Source: Planctomycetia bacterium (GTDB lineage Bacteria; Planctomycetota; Phycisphaerae; UBA1845; Fen-1342). Taken from it: a DNA stretch of 64,000 nucleotides. Below are positions 55,138 to 62,831 of this stretch, piece by piece. Location of the stretch: NCBI GenBank assembly GCA_015709575.1, contig CP054190.1, positions 1,982,616-2,046,615 on the forward strand. Direction: 5' to 3'. Made by a program: the position numbers and the translations under genes. Position 1 is the first letter of the stretch. Every line of letters starts with the position of its first letter. The notes beneath the pieces were generated by a model, which saw only the letters and a list, made by a program, of their open reading frames with translations, did no database searches and was not told where the DNA came from.

Positions 55138-55899
55138 ATGAGCGACATTCTGCACGTTTCGACGCGAAATTCGACACTGGAAGTGACACTCCACCGGCCC
55201 CAAGCGCGGAACGCATTATCGCGGGCGCTGCTGGCCGAATTAACCGAGGTGCTGCGAGCGGCGGCGGGCGAGGCGGGGGTTCGGTGCATCCTGTTGACGG
55301 GTGCGCCTCCGGCGTTTTGTGCCGGATTGGACCTACGCGAAGTGGCGGCGACTTCGGCCGACCAGGCGGAGCACGATGCCTCCGCCCTGTTGGCGCTGTT
55401 CGAGCTAATCGATGGGCTGACGAAACCGGTAATTGCGGCTGTGAACGGGCCGGCGGTGGCGGGCGGCGCGGGGTTGGTCAGCGTGTGCGACATCGTGTTG
55501 TGCGCGAAATCGGCCGTCATCGGATATCCCGAAATTAAGCGTGGTCTGGTGGCCGCGATTGTGATGACGTACCTGCGGCGGCTGGTCGGAGAGCGTCGGG
55601 CGAAGTACTTGCTGCTCACGGGTGAGAACCTCGATGCAGATCGCAGCGTGGAGTTCGGCCTGGCGACGGAGGCCGTCGCGGATGATGCGCTGCTGACGCG
55701 TGCGCGAGAGATGGCCGACCTGCTGACGGGATATCCGCCGGATGCGGTGATGAACACCAAGGCGCTTTGGGCGCGGATCCGGGCAATGGAACATTCGCAG
55801 GCGGTGGCTGAGGCGCGCGCCCTGAACGCGTCGATGCGATTGACGGCGGAATCGCGCAGCGGCGTTGCTGCGTTTCTCGGCAACCAGTCGAAGAAGTAA
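55138..55899 (+). CDS. Enoyl-CoA hydratase/isomerase family protein
   Basis: A 253-residue crotonase-fold enzyme. It has LEVTLHRPQARNALSRALL, the oxyanion-hole motif APPAFCAGLDLREV, and GPAVAGGAGLVSVCDIVL for the second oxyanion-hole strand, followed by IGYPEIKRGLVAAIV. It resembles methylglutaconyl-CoA/enoyl-CoA hydratases but the exact substrate is not decided. It could supply hydroxyacyl-CoA to the PHA genes 2 kb downstream or act in phenylacetate breakdown; both are inference. It is followed by an aminotransferase-like gene after 126 nt. Confidence 0.87.
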   Translation: MSDILHVSTRNSTLEVTLHRPQARNALSRALLAELTEVLRAAAGEAGVRCILLTGAPPAFCAGLDLREVAATSADQAEHDASALLALFELIDGLTKPVIAAVNGPAVAGGAGLVSVCDIVLCAKSAVIGYPEIKRGLVAAIVMTYLRRLVGERRAKYLLLTGENLDADRSVEFGLATEAVADDALLTRAREMADLLTGYPPDAVMNTKALWARIRAMEHSQAVAEARALNASMRLTAESRSGVAAFLGNQSKK

Positions 55900-56025
55900 C
55901 GCTGCGACCCCTGTAGCGCCGGGCGCCCGGACGAATAGAATGGCCTGGTTGCCGAAACTGCGGAAACTGCCGCGTCCGGCCATGCGTTGGGATCACACGA
56001 ACGGGAAAGGATTGACGAGAGTTTC

Positions 56026-57222
56026 ATGCCCCCCCTGTCGCGGCTGTACATGGACAACGCCGCTACGAGCTTTCCCAAACCGCCCGCTGTCGCCCAGGCT
56101 GTGTTCGAGCACCTGGCCCACAGTGGTGGCAGCGCCGGGAGAGGGGCGTATCGCGAGGCGATTGAAAGCGGGCGGTTGTTTGATCGGTGCCGGGCGGCGC
56201 TGCGGTCGCTGTTCGGTCTTCGCGCGAATGATGGGATCGCGTTCGCGTTGAATTGCACGGACGCGTTGAATCTTGCCATCAAGGGGCTGGTCCCGACGGG
56301 CGGCCACGTCGTCACCAGTGCAATGGATCACAACTCGGTGCTGCGGCCGCTGTCGGCGCTGGCCGAGCGGAGCGGCGTTCGATGGGACGCGATCGTCCCG
56401 AACGCGGAGACGACGCGGCTCGATCCGCGGGCGGTAGCCGATGCGATTCGCCCGGACACGGCGTTGGTCGTGCTGAGTCACGCCAGCAACGTGACCGGCG
56501 CGCTTCAGCCGATCCGCGAAATCGCGGCAGCCTGTCGCGCTCAGCAGGTGCCGTTGCTGCTGGACGCGGCGCAGACGGCCGGGCACGTCCCGATCGATTT
56601 TGAGAAGTTGGGGATCGATCTACTGGCGTGCCCGGGGCACAAGGGGCTGATGGGGCCGCTCGGCACCGGCGTGCTGGCGTTTTGCCAGGAGTTCGCCGCG
56701 CGAATTCGCACGCTTCGCGAAGGAGGGACTGGCTCCTCGAGCGAACTTCCGAACCAGCCCGAGTCGCTGCCGGACAAGTTTGAGCCCGGCAGCCAGAACG
56801 CCGTCGGTGTCGCGGGGTTGCTCGCAGCGCTGGAGTGGATTCTGGAGCGGGGCGTCGCAGCAATCCGCGCTCATGAAATGGAGCTCAGTGCGGCGTTTGT
56901 CGAGCGGGTGTCAGGCATTGACGGATTTCGACTGTACGGTCCGATCGAAGCGGACCGGCGGGTGGGGGTCTTTTCGTTCAGCGTGGACGGGCTGGAGCCG
57001 AGCGAAGTGGCGGCGCTGCTGGAATCGCGATTCGAGATTTTGACGCGGGCGGGGCTGCACTGTGCGCCATTGGCGCATCGTGCAATGGGGACGGTTGCGA
57101 ACGGTGGTTTGACGCGCGCGTCGTTCGGGGCGTTCACTACAATGGCGGACGTGGAACGACTTGCCGACGCGCTGGCGTCTCTGTCCGGGGTCGCACCGAC
57201 GTCGGCTCGTCGGCTGCGATAG
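56026..57222 (+). CDS. Cysteine desulfurase-like class V aminotransferase
   Basis: A 398-residue PLP enzyme. It starts RLYMDNAATSFPKPPAVAQ and has FALNCTDALNLAIKGLVP, TSAMDHNSVLRPL, VVLSHASNVTGALQPI, LLLDAAQTAGHVPIDF and DLLACPGHKGLMGPLGTGVL, where the Lys of GHKG holds PLP. The catalytic Cys region has AGLHCAPLAHR. This is the SufS/CsdA-like subgroup of desulfurases; no iron-sulfur scaffold genes are adjacent. The ATG at 56026 gives the usual N-terminus. Confidence 0.87.
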   Translation: MPPLSRLYMDNAATSFPKPPAVAQAVFEHLAHSGGSAGRGAYREAIESGRLFDRCRAALRSLFGLRANDGIAFALNCTDALNLAIKGLVPTGGHVVTSAMDHNSVLRPLSALAERSGVRWDAIVPNAETTRLDPRAVADAIRPDTALVVLSHASNVTGALQPIREIAAACRAQQVPLLLDAAQTAGHVPIDFEKLGIDLLACPGHKGLMGPLGTGVLAFCQEFAARIRTLREGGTGSSSELPNQPESLPDKFEPGSQNAVGVAGLLAALEWILERGVAAIRAHEMELSAAFVERVSGIDGFRLYGPIEADRRVGVFSFSVDGLEPSEVAALLESRFEILTRAGLHCAPLAHRAMGTVANGGLTRASFGAFTTMADVERLADALASLSGVAPTSARRLR

Positions 57223-57324
57223 CAGCGCCGGCGCTCGGCTGCGCGCAATCGCCGGGACATGGCCCCCCCTCGACAGTGACCGGCCCCGCATGTGCCGGTG
57301 TTGCGCGGCGCCGGCCGTTTCCCA

Positions 57325-57960
57325 TCAGCTTCCGCGCTGGCGGGTCATCTTCTCAACTCGGCGGGTCAGTTCCGAGACCTGTTTGCGCAGTTCATCGAGC
57401 TCCGGCCCGCGGGCAGCGGGTGGAGCGGGGGTTTCGGGGTGAATCGCGGGATCAGGGGGCATTGCCGAATCGGCGTCGGCCCCGCTCGGCGTCGGCGGGC
57501 GCTGGCCGACTCCCCGTCCGGCGAACATGTCCATCCACTGTCGCGACCAATCCATCGACGCAGTGGCCGCGGGGGGCATGAAGCCGAGGGTGTTCTGCAG
57601 AAACCGCGCCCAGCGCTCCTGCGATTCACGATGCCCGGATAGCACCTGGTGAAAAAACTGCTCGAGGACGGAATCCAGCAGATGGTGCTTTGTGCGAATC
57701 ATCTGGTGCAGGATGTTCGCTGGGAAGATCGTAAGCTTCGGGGCGTCGCGCTCAAGAATGATCTGCGTCAGCACGACGTTGGTGATGTCCTCGCGTGTCT
57801 CGGAGTCAATGATGGCCAGTTCGTGCCCGGCACAGACCAGCGCATGCATGTCGCTGAGCGTCACGTGGCAGCTGCGGGTCGCGTCGTAGAACCGCCGGTT
57901 GGAGTACTTTTTGATCGTCAGGCGACGATTGTCCGGGCTGTGGGCGGGTTGTGCGGGCAC
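57325..57960 (-). CDS. phaR: Polyhydroxyalkanoate synthesis repressor PhaR
   Basis: A DNA-binding regulator of PHA genes that in relatives also binds PHA granules. The N-terminal DNA-binding domain has RRLTIKKYSNRRFYDATRS and LVCAGHELAIIDSETREDIT then NVVLTQIILERDAPKLTIFP, typical of PF07879. The middle segment continues with FFHQVLSGHRESQERWARFL, and the C-terminus is a short coiled coil (LDELRKQVSELTRRVEKMTR). The start is a GTG at 57960 with GGAGG 9 nt upstream. The gene is divergent from the phasin gene, and a TTGACA promoter precedes it. Length is 211 residues. Confidence 0.9.
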   Translation of the reverse strand: MPAQPAHSPDNRRLTIKKYSNRRFYDATRSCHVTLSDMHALVCAGHELAIIDSETREDITNVVLTQIILERDAPKLTIFPANILHQMIRTKHHLLDSVLEQFFHQVLSGHRESQERWARFLQNTLGFMPPAATASMDWSRQWMDMFAGRGVGQRPPTPSGADADSAMPPDPAIHPETPAPPAARGPELDELRKQVSELTRRVEKMTRQRGS

Positions 57961-58009
57961 TCTGGGTGGCCTCCGTCGCGACCGAGCAAACTGTGGCACG
58001 ACTGCGTAC

Positions 58010-58038
58010 AACCTAGTGCGTTCCCGGCGAATTGTCAA
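58010..58038 (-). promoter_or_regulatory. Predicted phaR promoter
   Basis: On the minus strand TTGACA (58038-58033) is separated by 17 bp from TAGGTT (58015-58010). The expected transcription start is near 58003, giving a leader of about 40 nt before the GTG at 57960. Confidence 0.6.
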
Positions 58039-58102
58039 TCAAACAGGCTGCTGATTTGGCGCAAGCGACTTGTTTGCATGCCTTTATAGAACGACAAGGA
58101 AA

Positions 58103-58120
58103 TTTGTGCAATTGCACAAA
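58103..58120. promoter_or_regulatory. 18-bp palindromic operator candidate (PhaR)
   Basis: TTTGTGCAATTGCACAAA is a perfect 18-bp palindrome, centred between the divergent phaR and phasin genes. It ends 6 bp before the -35 box of the phasin promoter. Its TGC...GCA half-sites match the known TGC-rich binding sites of PhaR proteins. Confidence 0.65.
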
Positions 58121-58126
58121 AAGCTG

Positions 58127-58155
58127 TTGACGTCGCCGTGGAACGCCGATATATT
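58127..58155 (+). promoter_or_regulatory. Predicted phasin operon promoter
   Basis: TTGACG (58127-58132) is separated by 17 bp from TATATT (58150-58155), close to the sigma-70 consensus. Transcription would start near 58162, giving a leader of about 55 nt before the phasin ATG at 58217. Confidence 0.65.
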
Positions 58156-58185
58156 TCTGCGAGTGCAAAAGAAATCACCCACGCA

Positions 58186-58198
58186 CCTGCAACGCAGG
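58186..58198. promoter_or_regulatory. CTGC-N3-GCAG site in the phasin leader
   Basis: CCTGC-AAC-GCAGG is an inverted repeat matching the CTGC-N3-GCAG site reported for PhaR of Rhodobacter sphaeroides. It lies downstream of the promoter in the untranslated leader, where a bound repressor could block elongation. Confidence 0.55.
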
Positions 58199-58216
58199 AC
58201 GAAAGGAACGACACCC

Positions 58217-58681
58217 ATGAGCACGAACCGCAACCCCGCTCACGACATGTTCACGCAGTTCACGGACGTGTGCGCCAACACGGTGCGCACCGCCGCCCAG
58301 TTCCAGACTGAGTCGATGCGCTTCTTTGGCGACGTCATGACCCGCAACGCCGATGCGTTCCGCTCGACGATGGAGCGATTCGCCGGCGACGTCGGTCCGA
58401 TGTCGCGCAAGAACGTCGACCGCATGACCCGCGTGATGGACGAGACGATGCAGCGCAACGCCGAGACGATGCGCTCGTTCGGCGAGGTCGGCCGCACGAC
58501 GAACCCCGTCGAGATGACGGAGCGCTTCACGACGGTGTGGTGCGACTCGATGGCCGCGATGCGGGACACGGTCGAGACCTTCACCCGCGCGAACGCCGAG
58601 ATGGTCGAGCAGTTTGGCGAGACCTTCCGCGGCACGATGACCGGCAGCAACGGCAAGACCACCAAGACCCGCGGCAAGTAA
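58217..58681 (+). CDS. Phasin-like PHA granule-associated protein
   Basis: A 154-residue amphipathic helical protein with no signal. Phasin-like patterns are TRNADAFRSTMERFAGDVGP and AMRDTVETFTRANAEMVEQF, in which FGE/FGD-type turns recur. It ends in a Lys/Thr-rich tail. The abundance of Met and Phe on one helix face suits binding to the PHA granule surface. Location at the head of the phaE-like/phaC genes and the operator arrangement support this. AGGA lies upstream of the ATG at 58217. Confidence 0.75.
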   Translation: MSTNRNPAHDMFTQFTDVCANTVRTAAQFQTESMRFFGDVMTRNADAFRSTMERFAGDVGPMSRKNVDRMTRVMDETMQRNAETMRSFGEVGRTTNPVEMTERFTTVWCDSMAAMRDTVETFTRANAEMVEQFGETFRGTMTGSNGKTTKTRGK

Positions 58682-58864
58682 CGCCCGGGCCGCGTGTCGA
58701 TTGACGCGGTTGAATGACATTTTCGCGCGCCCGCCCGCCGAACTCGGAGCGATCCGGAATCGGCCGGCGGGTTGCTGCGCGCTCGTACCAGTGTTGCCCG
58801 GCGTGACCGCCACGAAGCAGCCTGCGCCGCCCCCCTGCCGGCGCGCCCGCCCAGGAGCCACTCA

Positions 58865-59356
58865 ATGACGACGGATTTTTCCCAGGCATTCGCCGGTGCG
58901 GATGCCTTCGGCGCGTTCTGGAGCGATTTCGTGAAGCGAATGGCTTCGGGCGGCATTCCGTCGCCCGCACCTGCCGCCCCACCGTCCCCGGACGTGCTGG
59001 CCCAGATTCGACGTGCGTTTTTTGACGCGATGTCCCAGCACGCGGATCAGTTCATGCGGAGCGAGCCATTCCTGACCGCGATGAAGCAGGCGATGGAACA
59101 TTCGCTCGCGCTCCAGCAGGCGACGAACGACATGATCCGCAAGGGGTTGAGCGCAGCGCAGATCCCCTCCCGCGCCGATGCGGATCACATTACGCTGCTG
59201 GTGCGCGGAGTCGAGGAGCGGCTGGTGGATCGCCTGGAGCGGCTCACCGCGCGAATCGAGCGCATGGAGTCGGGCAGGCCGACCCGCGGCGGGGCCGCGG
59301 AGAACGGCAAGCCGGCGGCGCGCCGCAGCGGCGCGCGGCGTAAGTCGGCCAAGTAA
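58865..59356 (+). CDS. Short PhaE-like subunit of PHA synthase
   Basis: A 163-residue, mostly helical protein directly upstream of phaC. The N-terminus contains GAFWSDFVKRMASGG; a Pro-rich linker follows, then LAQIRRAFFDAMSQHADQFM and the coiled coil LVDRLERLTARIERMESG, then a basic tail. PhaE subunits of class III synthases are about 350 residues, and the class IV partner (PhaR subunit of Bacillus) is nearer 160-200, so this protein has the smaller size. AGGAG lies 8 nt before the ATG at 58865. Subunit identity is inferred from position and helical pattern. Confidence 0.65.
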   Translation: MTTDFSQAFAGADAFGAFWSDFVKRMASGGIPSPAPAAPPSPDVLAQIRRAFFDAMSQHADQFMRSEPFLTAMKQAMEHSLALQQATNDMIRKGLSAAQIPSRADADHITLLVRGVEERLVDRLERLTARIERMESGRPTRGGAAENGKPAARRSGARRKSAK

Positions 59357-59429
59357 CACGGGTACATGACGGGCGCGGCAATTCGCGGCGCGCCGGATTG
59401 CGGGCGGATCCCGCGCGACAGGAGCGACG

Positions 59430-60530
59430 ATGGCCACGATGGGCACGACATTCGGGTTTCCGACGCCGGAGCAGGCGTTTGGCGCGTGGCAGGATCTGCT
59501 GCGAAAGTCGCTGGCGCTGCCGAAGGTGCTGGAGGCGGCGCAGACGGTGAGAGTCGGTTGCACGCCGTCAAGGCAGGTCTATCGCGAGGACAAGCTGCGG
59601 TTGCTGCGCTACGAGACCGACGCGCCACAGCGGTACGAGACGCCGCTGCTGGTGATCTTTGCGCTGGTGAACCGGCCGTACATTCTGGATCTTCGACCCG
59701 GCAAGAGCGTGGTGAGCCATTTTCTGTCGAGCGGCTTCAACACCTACAACGTCGACTGGGGCGTGCCGGAAGGCGGAGATCGCTTCCTGTCGCTTGAAGA
59801 TTACGTGACGCGCTACATCGACAACGTCGTCGATCACATTCGCGAAGAAACCGGCAGTCCGAAGATCAACGTTCTCGGATACTGCATGGGCGGCACGCTG
59901 TCGGCGATGTACACCGCCCTGAACCCGGACAAGGTCAACGCCTTCGTGGCACTGGCGGCGCCGTTCGACTGGTCGAAGAAGGAAAGCCTGCTTCAGACCT
60001 GGACGGACGAGCGGTACTTCAACGTCGATCGCATGCTGGAGGTCTACGGCAACGCCCCGCCGCAATGGCTTCAGACCTCCTTCCTGATGCTCAAGCCGGT
60101 GCAGAACCTGATGGAGAAGTACGTCGGGTTCTATGAGAACATGCACGACGAGAAGTTCCTCGAGGACTTCTTCGCCATGGAGACGTGGCTGAACGACAAC
60201 ATCCCGGTTGCGGGTGAAACGTTCCGCCAGTTCGTCAAGTATTGCTTTCAGCAGAACCTGCTGATCCAGGGCAAGCTGCACATCGGAAACCAGCGGGTGG
60301 ACCTGCGGCGCATCACATGCCCGGTACTCAACCTGGTCGCGCGCGGAGATCACCTGGTGCCGCCGAGCCAGAGCCTGCCGCTCAATGACGCGATCGGCAG
60401 CAAGGACCACAAGGCGGTTGAGTTCCCGGCCGGCCACATCGGGATGGCCGTCGGCAGCAAGGCGCATCGCGAGCTGTGGCCGCAGGCGTGTGCATGGCTG
60501 GGAGAGCGGTCTGATAAGCTCCGCGGCTGA
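59430..60530 (+). CDS. phaC: Class III-type polyhydroxyalkanoate synthase PhaC
   Basis: Polymerises 3-hydroxyacyl-CoA to PHA. The lipase-like box with catalytic Cys is NVLGYCMGGTLSAMY near residue 150, the Asp lies in NLVARGDHLVPPSQS and the His in FPAGHIGMAVG. LLVIFALVNRPYILDLRPG and FNTYNVDWGVPE are conserved class III segments. At 366 residues it has the short length of class III/IV enzymes, which need a partner subunit. AGGAG precedes the ATG. It follows the PhaE-like gene by 73 nt. Confidence 0.93.
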   Translation: MATMGTTFGFPTPEQAFGAWQDLLRKSLALPKVLEAAQTVRVGCTPSRQVYREDKLRLLRYETDAPQRYETPLLVIFALVNRPYILDLRPGKSVVSHFLSSGFNTYNVDWGVPEGGDRFLSLEDYVTRYIDNVVDHIREETGSPKINVLGYCMGGTLSAMYTALNPDKVNAFVALAAPFDWSKKESLLQTWTDERYFNVDRMLEVYGNAPPQWLQTSFLMLKPVQNLMEKYVGFYENMHDEKFLEDFFAMETWLNDNIPVAGETFRQFVKYCFQQNLLIQGKLHIGNQRVDLRRITCPVLNLVARGDHLVPPSQSLPLNDAIGSKDHKAVEFPAGHIGMAVGSKAHRELWPQACAWLGERSDKLRG

Positions 60531-60710
60531 GTTCCGCGGTGGGTGGCATGCGTCGCCGAATGCGAGTGGGAGCGCCGTCCTGTGGGGATGGTGATCGCCG
60601 CGCGGCGCTGGGAATGTTGAGATTCAGCGCGCCTCGGCCGAGGGCGCGTCGCCGGGAGCGGTGAGCTTCCGCGGCGAGCGCGACGGCAGCAGCGCTGGAG
60701 GTGCTTTGAG

Positions 60711-61607
60711 ATGGGTGAAAACATCAAGCCCGGGTCGAATGGCAACGGCAACGGGCATCATCATGACGGCGAGGGCTGGTCGGAGCCGCGACTCGATCTC
60801 TCGACGCACGTCGCGGTGGTGACGGGCGGGTTCCGCGGCATCGGTCGAGCGACTTCGATCATGCTGGCGCGCGAGGGCGCTCGGGCTGTCGGCGTGGTGG
60901 ACATGGCGCCGGAACTGGGTGAATTCTGCACGGAGGCCAACCGGCGGCTGGGGCGCGACGCATTCGTGCCGTTCAACGGCGACGTGACGGACGCCGCGTT
61001 CCGGCGGCATGTGTTCACGTCGATGGAGAAGTCGCATGGCCCCGTGAGCATCTGCATTCCAGCTGCCGGAATCACGCGCGACCGGCTGGCCGTGCGCGTC
61101 TTGAAGGAGAGCGGCGACGTTGATATTTACCCGGAGAGCGACTGGGAGCGCGTGATCGCCGTCGATCTCACTGCGCCGGTGTATTGGGGGCTGGAGACCA
61201 TCGCGAGCGTCGCGCGGACTCGCGGCAAGGCAGGGTTGAAGCGCTGGGATCCGAGCGAGAATGTGCAGGGCTGCGTGGTCTTCATCGGATCCGTTTCCTC
61301 GTCCGGCAATCGCGGTCAGGTGTCCTACGCGACCGCGAAGGCAGGGCTGGAAGGCGCGCAGGGGACGCTCGCGGCGGAGGGTGTGTATCACGGAGTGCGC
61401 TGCGCGATCATCCATCCGGGGTACACCGACACGGCCATGGTTCGCGCGCTCGGCGATGAGTTCATCCGACAAAACATCATTCCGCAGACGCAACTACGTC
61501 GCCTGATCAAGCCCGAGGAAATCGCCAACGCGATCCTGTTCCTGATCCGCAATCCCGCTATCAGCGGTCAGTTGTGGGCGGATGCGGGCTGGCATCCCGT
61601 CGCGTAA
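60711..61607 (+). CDS. Short-chain dehydrogenase/reductase, likely acetoacetyl-CoA reductase type
   Basis: A 298-residue SDR protein. The cofactor motif is VAVVTGGFRGIGRATSIMLA, then CIPAAGITRDRL and the catalytic Ser and Tyr-x3-Lys in FIGSVSSSGNRGQVSYATAKAG. IHPGYTDTAMVRAL and GQLWADAGW close the fold. The order phaC then SDR suggests it makes the 3-hydroxyacyl-CoA substrate (PhaB role), but an extra 26-residue N-terminus rich in Gly, Asn and His is unusual. Assignment as PhaB is inference. Confidence 0.82.
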   Translation: MGENIKPGSNGNGNGHHHDGEGWSEPRLDLSTHVAVVTGGFRGIGRATSIMLAREGARAVGVVDMAPELGEFCTEANRRLGRDAFVPFNGDVTDAAFRRHVFTSMEKSHGPVSICIPAAGITRDRLAVRVLKESGDVDIYPESDWERVIAVDLTAPVYWGLETIASVARTRGKAGLKRWDPSENVQGCVVFIGSVSSSGNRGQVSYATAKAGLEGAQGTLAAEGVYHGVRCAIIHPGYTDTAMVRALGDEFIRQNIIPQTQLRRLIKPEEIANAILFLIRNPAISGQLWADAGWHPVA

Positions 61608-61711
61608 GCGCCGGGTCAGTCCGTACCGGACGGCCTACGCCGCGGCGGGGCCTCAGCGTAACCGTCCTTCCGTGCGCGGTTGCGAAATGCCGGGCATACA
61701 ACAGATTGTGT

Positions 61712-61740
61712 TTGACAATCGGTGCACCGCAGTTTATCCT
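61712..61740 (+). promoter_or_regulatory. Predicted promoter of a short transcript
   Basis: TTGACA (61712-61717) is separated by 17 bp from TATCCT (61735-61740). The predicted start is near 61747. The transcript would run to the terminator at 62004-62040. Confidence 0.6.
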
Positions 61741-61764
61741 TAGGAATAGTGAGAGTTTGTACTC

Positions 61765-61947
61765 GTGCGCGTCGCGAAGTGGCGCGGCCGGCGGCGAGTG
61801 CGGGCTTTCGCGGGCGCTATTCCGGATGGCGCCTTCGTCACCGTCGGTGACGGCCGACGGCCGGGATCGGCCCGTTCGCGATTCTCGCAATCGCGTCTCG
61901 GGAAGTCTGCCCGTTGTAAAGGAGGTGATCCGTGGGATGTAACATAG
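61765..61947 (+). CDS. Possible small basic peptide, 60 residues (doubtful)
   Basis: A frame starting at a GTG at 61765, about 18 nt after the predicted transcription start, encodes a basic peptide (N-terminus MRVAKWRGRRRVRAFAG, C-terminus CKGGDPWDVT). A GAGAG lies 9 nt upstream. Its last codons overlap the strong Shine-Dalgarno sequence of the next short frame. Coding status is uncertain because only frame and promoter position support it. Confidence 0.25.
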   Translation: MRVAKWRGRRRVRAFAGAIPDGAFVTVGDGRRPGSARSRFSQSRLGKSARCKGGDPWDVT

Positions 61948-61961
61948 GTAGGCTGCTGTAG
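61918..61961 (+). promoter_or_regulatory. Perfect 14-nt Shine-Dalgarno sequence ahead of a 9-codon frame
   Basis: AAAGGAGGTGATCC (61918-61931) is the full complement of the 16S rRNA 3' end. It is followed at once by a GTG at 61932 opening a 9-codon frame (MGCNIGRLL, stop TAG at 61959-61961). The start lies within or just next to the pairing region, so initiation here may be unusual. It may instead hold a ribosome or 30S subunit on the RNA. Confidence 0.55.
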
Positions 61962-62003
61962 TGCGGCGAACGTGGCTGCACGCAGTAGCCGAATGCAGCT
62001 TCG

Positions 62004-62040
62004 GGCCCGTCGGCGTCATGCGTCGACGGGCCTCTTTATT
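62004..62040 (+). terminator. Intrinsic terminator of the short transcript
   Basis: GGCCCGTCG (62004-62012) pairs perfectly with CGACGGGCC (62024-62032), followed by a T-rich stretch TCTTTATT. It ends the roughly 290-nt unit that begins at 61712. The intervening RNA has further hairpin potential (GCTGCA/TGCAGC near 61975-61998). The remaining bases up to 62125 show nothing else. Confidence 0.6.
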
Positions 62041-62125
62041 GCGCAGCATGCGGAGATTGTGTTTCGTCGTCCCGGCGAACCGGCCTCGGCGGCCGGTCCG
62101 CTCGCCGCCGGCGTGAGCAAACTCG

Positions 62126-62698
62126 TCACACGTCCTTCATCCGCTCAAACGCATTACGGCAATCCGCGCAGTAATGTATAGAGCGGCAGCGCGTCGGCCC
62201 GAATGGGCTGTGAAGTGTTGTTTGCTCACTCCCACACAACGGGCAGCGAACCGGCTCCGACTCCTGGGCTTCATACAGCGCACCAGCATCCTCTCCGCCG
62301 CTGCGGCTCAGCGGCACGAGCGCCGGCCGCGAAGCCGCCTGGCACGTGGACGCACCGCCCCCCTGTCCGCCGCGCTGTGGCACGGCAATGCCGAACCGCT
62401 CCAACCGCTCGCGGCCGGCCTGGGAAATTCGCGATACGCTCCACGGTGGGTCGAACACAAACTCGACGTGCACCGCCTGTGCCCCCGATGCCCGCAGGCG
62501 CTCCTCTACCATCTCGCGCAACAGGTCCAGTGCGGGGCAGCCCACAAAGGTCGGCAAGAGGCGTACATGTACCGCATCCCCATCCGTGCGCGTCTCGATC
62601 CGGACGTCGTCGACGATCCCCAGTTCAATGATGCTGATCGGCATCTCGGGATCGTCGATCCCTTGGAGCACGTTCATCACCCTGTCGCGCGTCAGCAT
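62126..62698 (-). CDS. paaD: Phenylacetyl-CoA epoxidase subunit PaaD
   Basis: PaaD is thought to help assemble the iron centre or electron carrier of the PaaABCE epoxidase. The DUF59 N-terminal half has VLQGIDDPEMPISIIELGIV and FVGCPALDLLREMV. A C-terminal zinc-ribbon-like part follows with CPLCGSEQTTLHSPFGPTRC and CADCRNAFE. The ATG at 62698 gives 190 residues, a little longer than usual because of a Gly/Gln-rich linker. It lies 133 nt downstream of paaC. Confidence 0.88.
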   Translation of the reverse strand: MLTRDRVMNVLQGIDDPEMPISIIELGIVDDVRIETRTDGDAVHVRLLPTFVGCPALDLLREMVEERLRASGAQAVHVEFVFDPPWSVSRISQAGRERLERFGIAVPQRGGQGGGASTCQAASRPALVPLSRSGGEDAGALYEAQESEPVRCPLCGSEQTTLHSPFGPTRCRSIHYCADCRNAFERMKDV

Positions 62699-62831
62699 TG
62701 TCGCACCGCGCTCCCGCCTCGGCCTGCCGCGCTGCTTATTCCGCCGACGCTTCGCCGTCTCATCGGGTTGCAGCAGCAACCGCATGCCGACGGCGCTCCA
62801 TCTGCGCCAGCCATGCCGGTGCGCACCAGGC

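Noticed and set aside
57325..57960. PhaR subunit of class IV PHA synthase
   Set aside because: The N-terminus has the DNA-binding KKYSNRRFYD pattern of the regulator, which shares the name only.
61918..61931. Antisense 3' end of a 16S rRNA gene
   Set aside because: Only the last 14 nt match; the sequence diverges at once on both sides from 16S rRNA.
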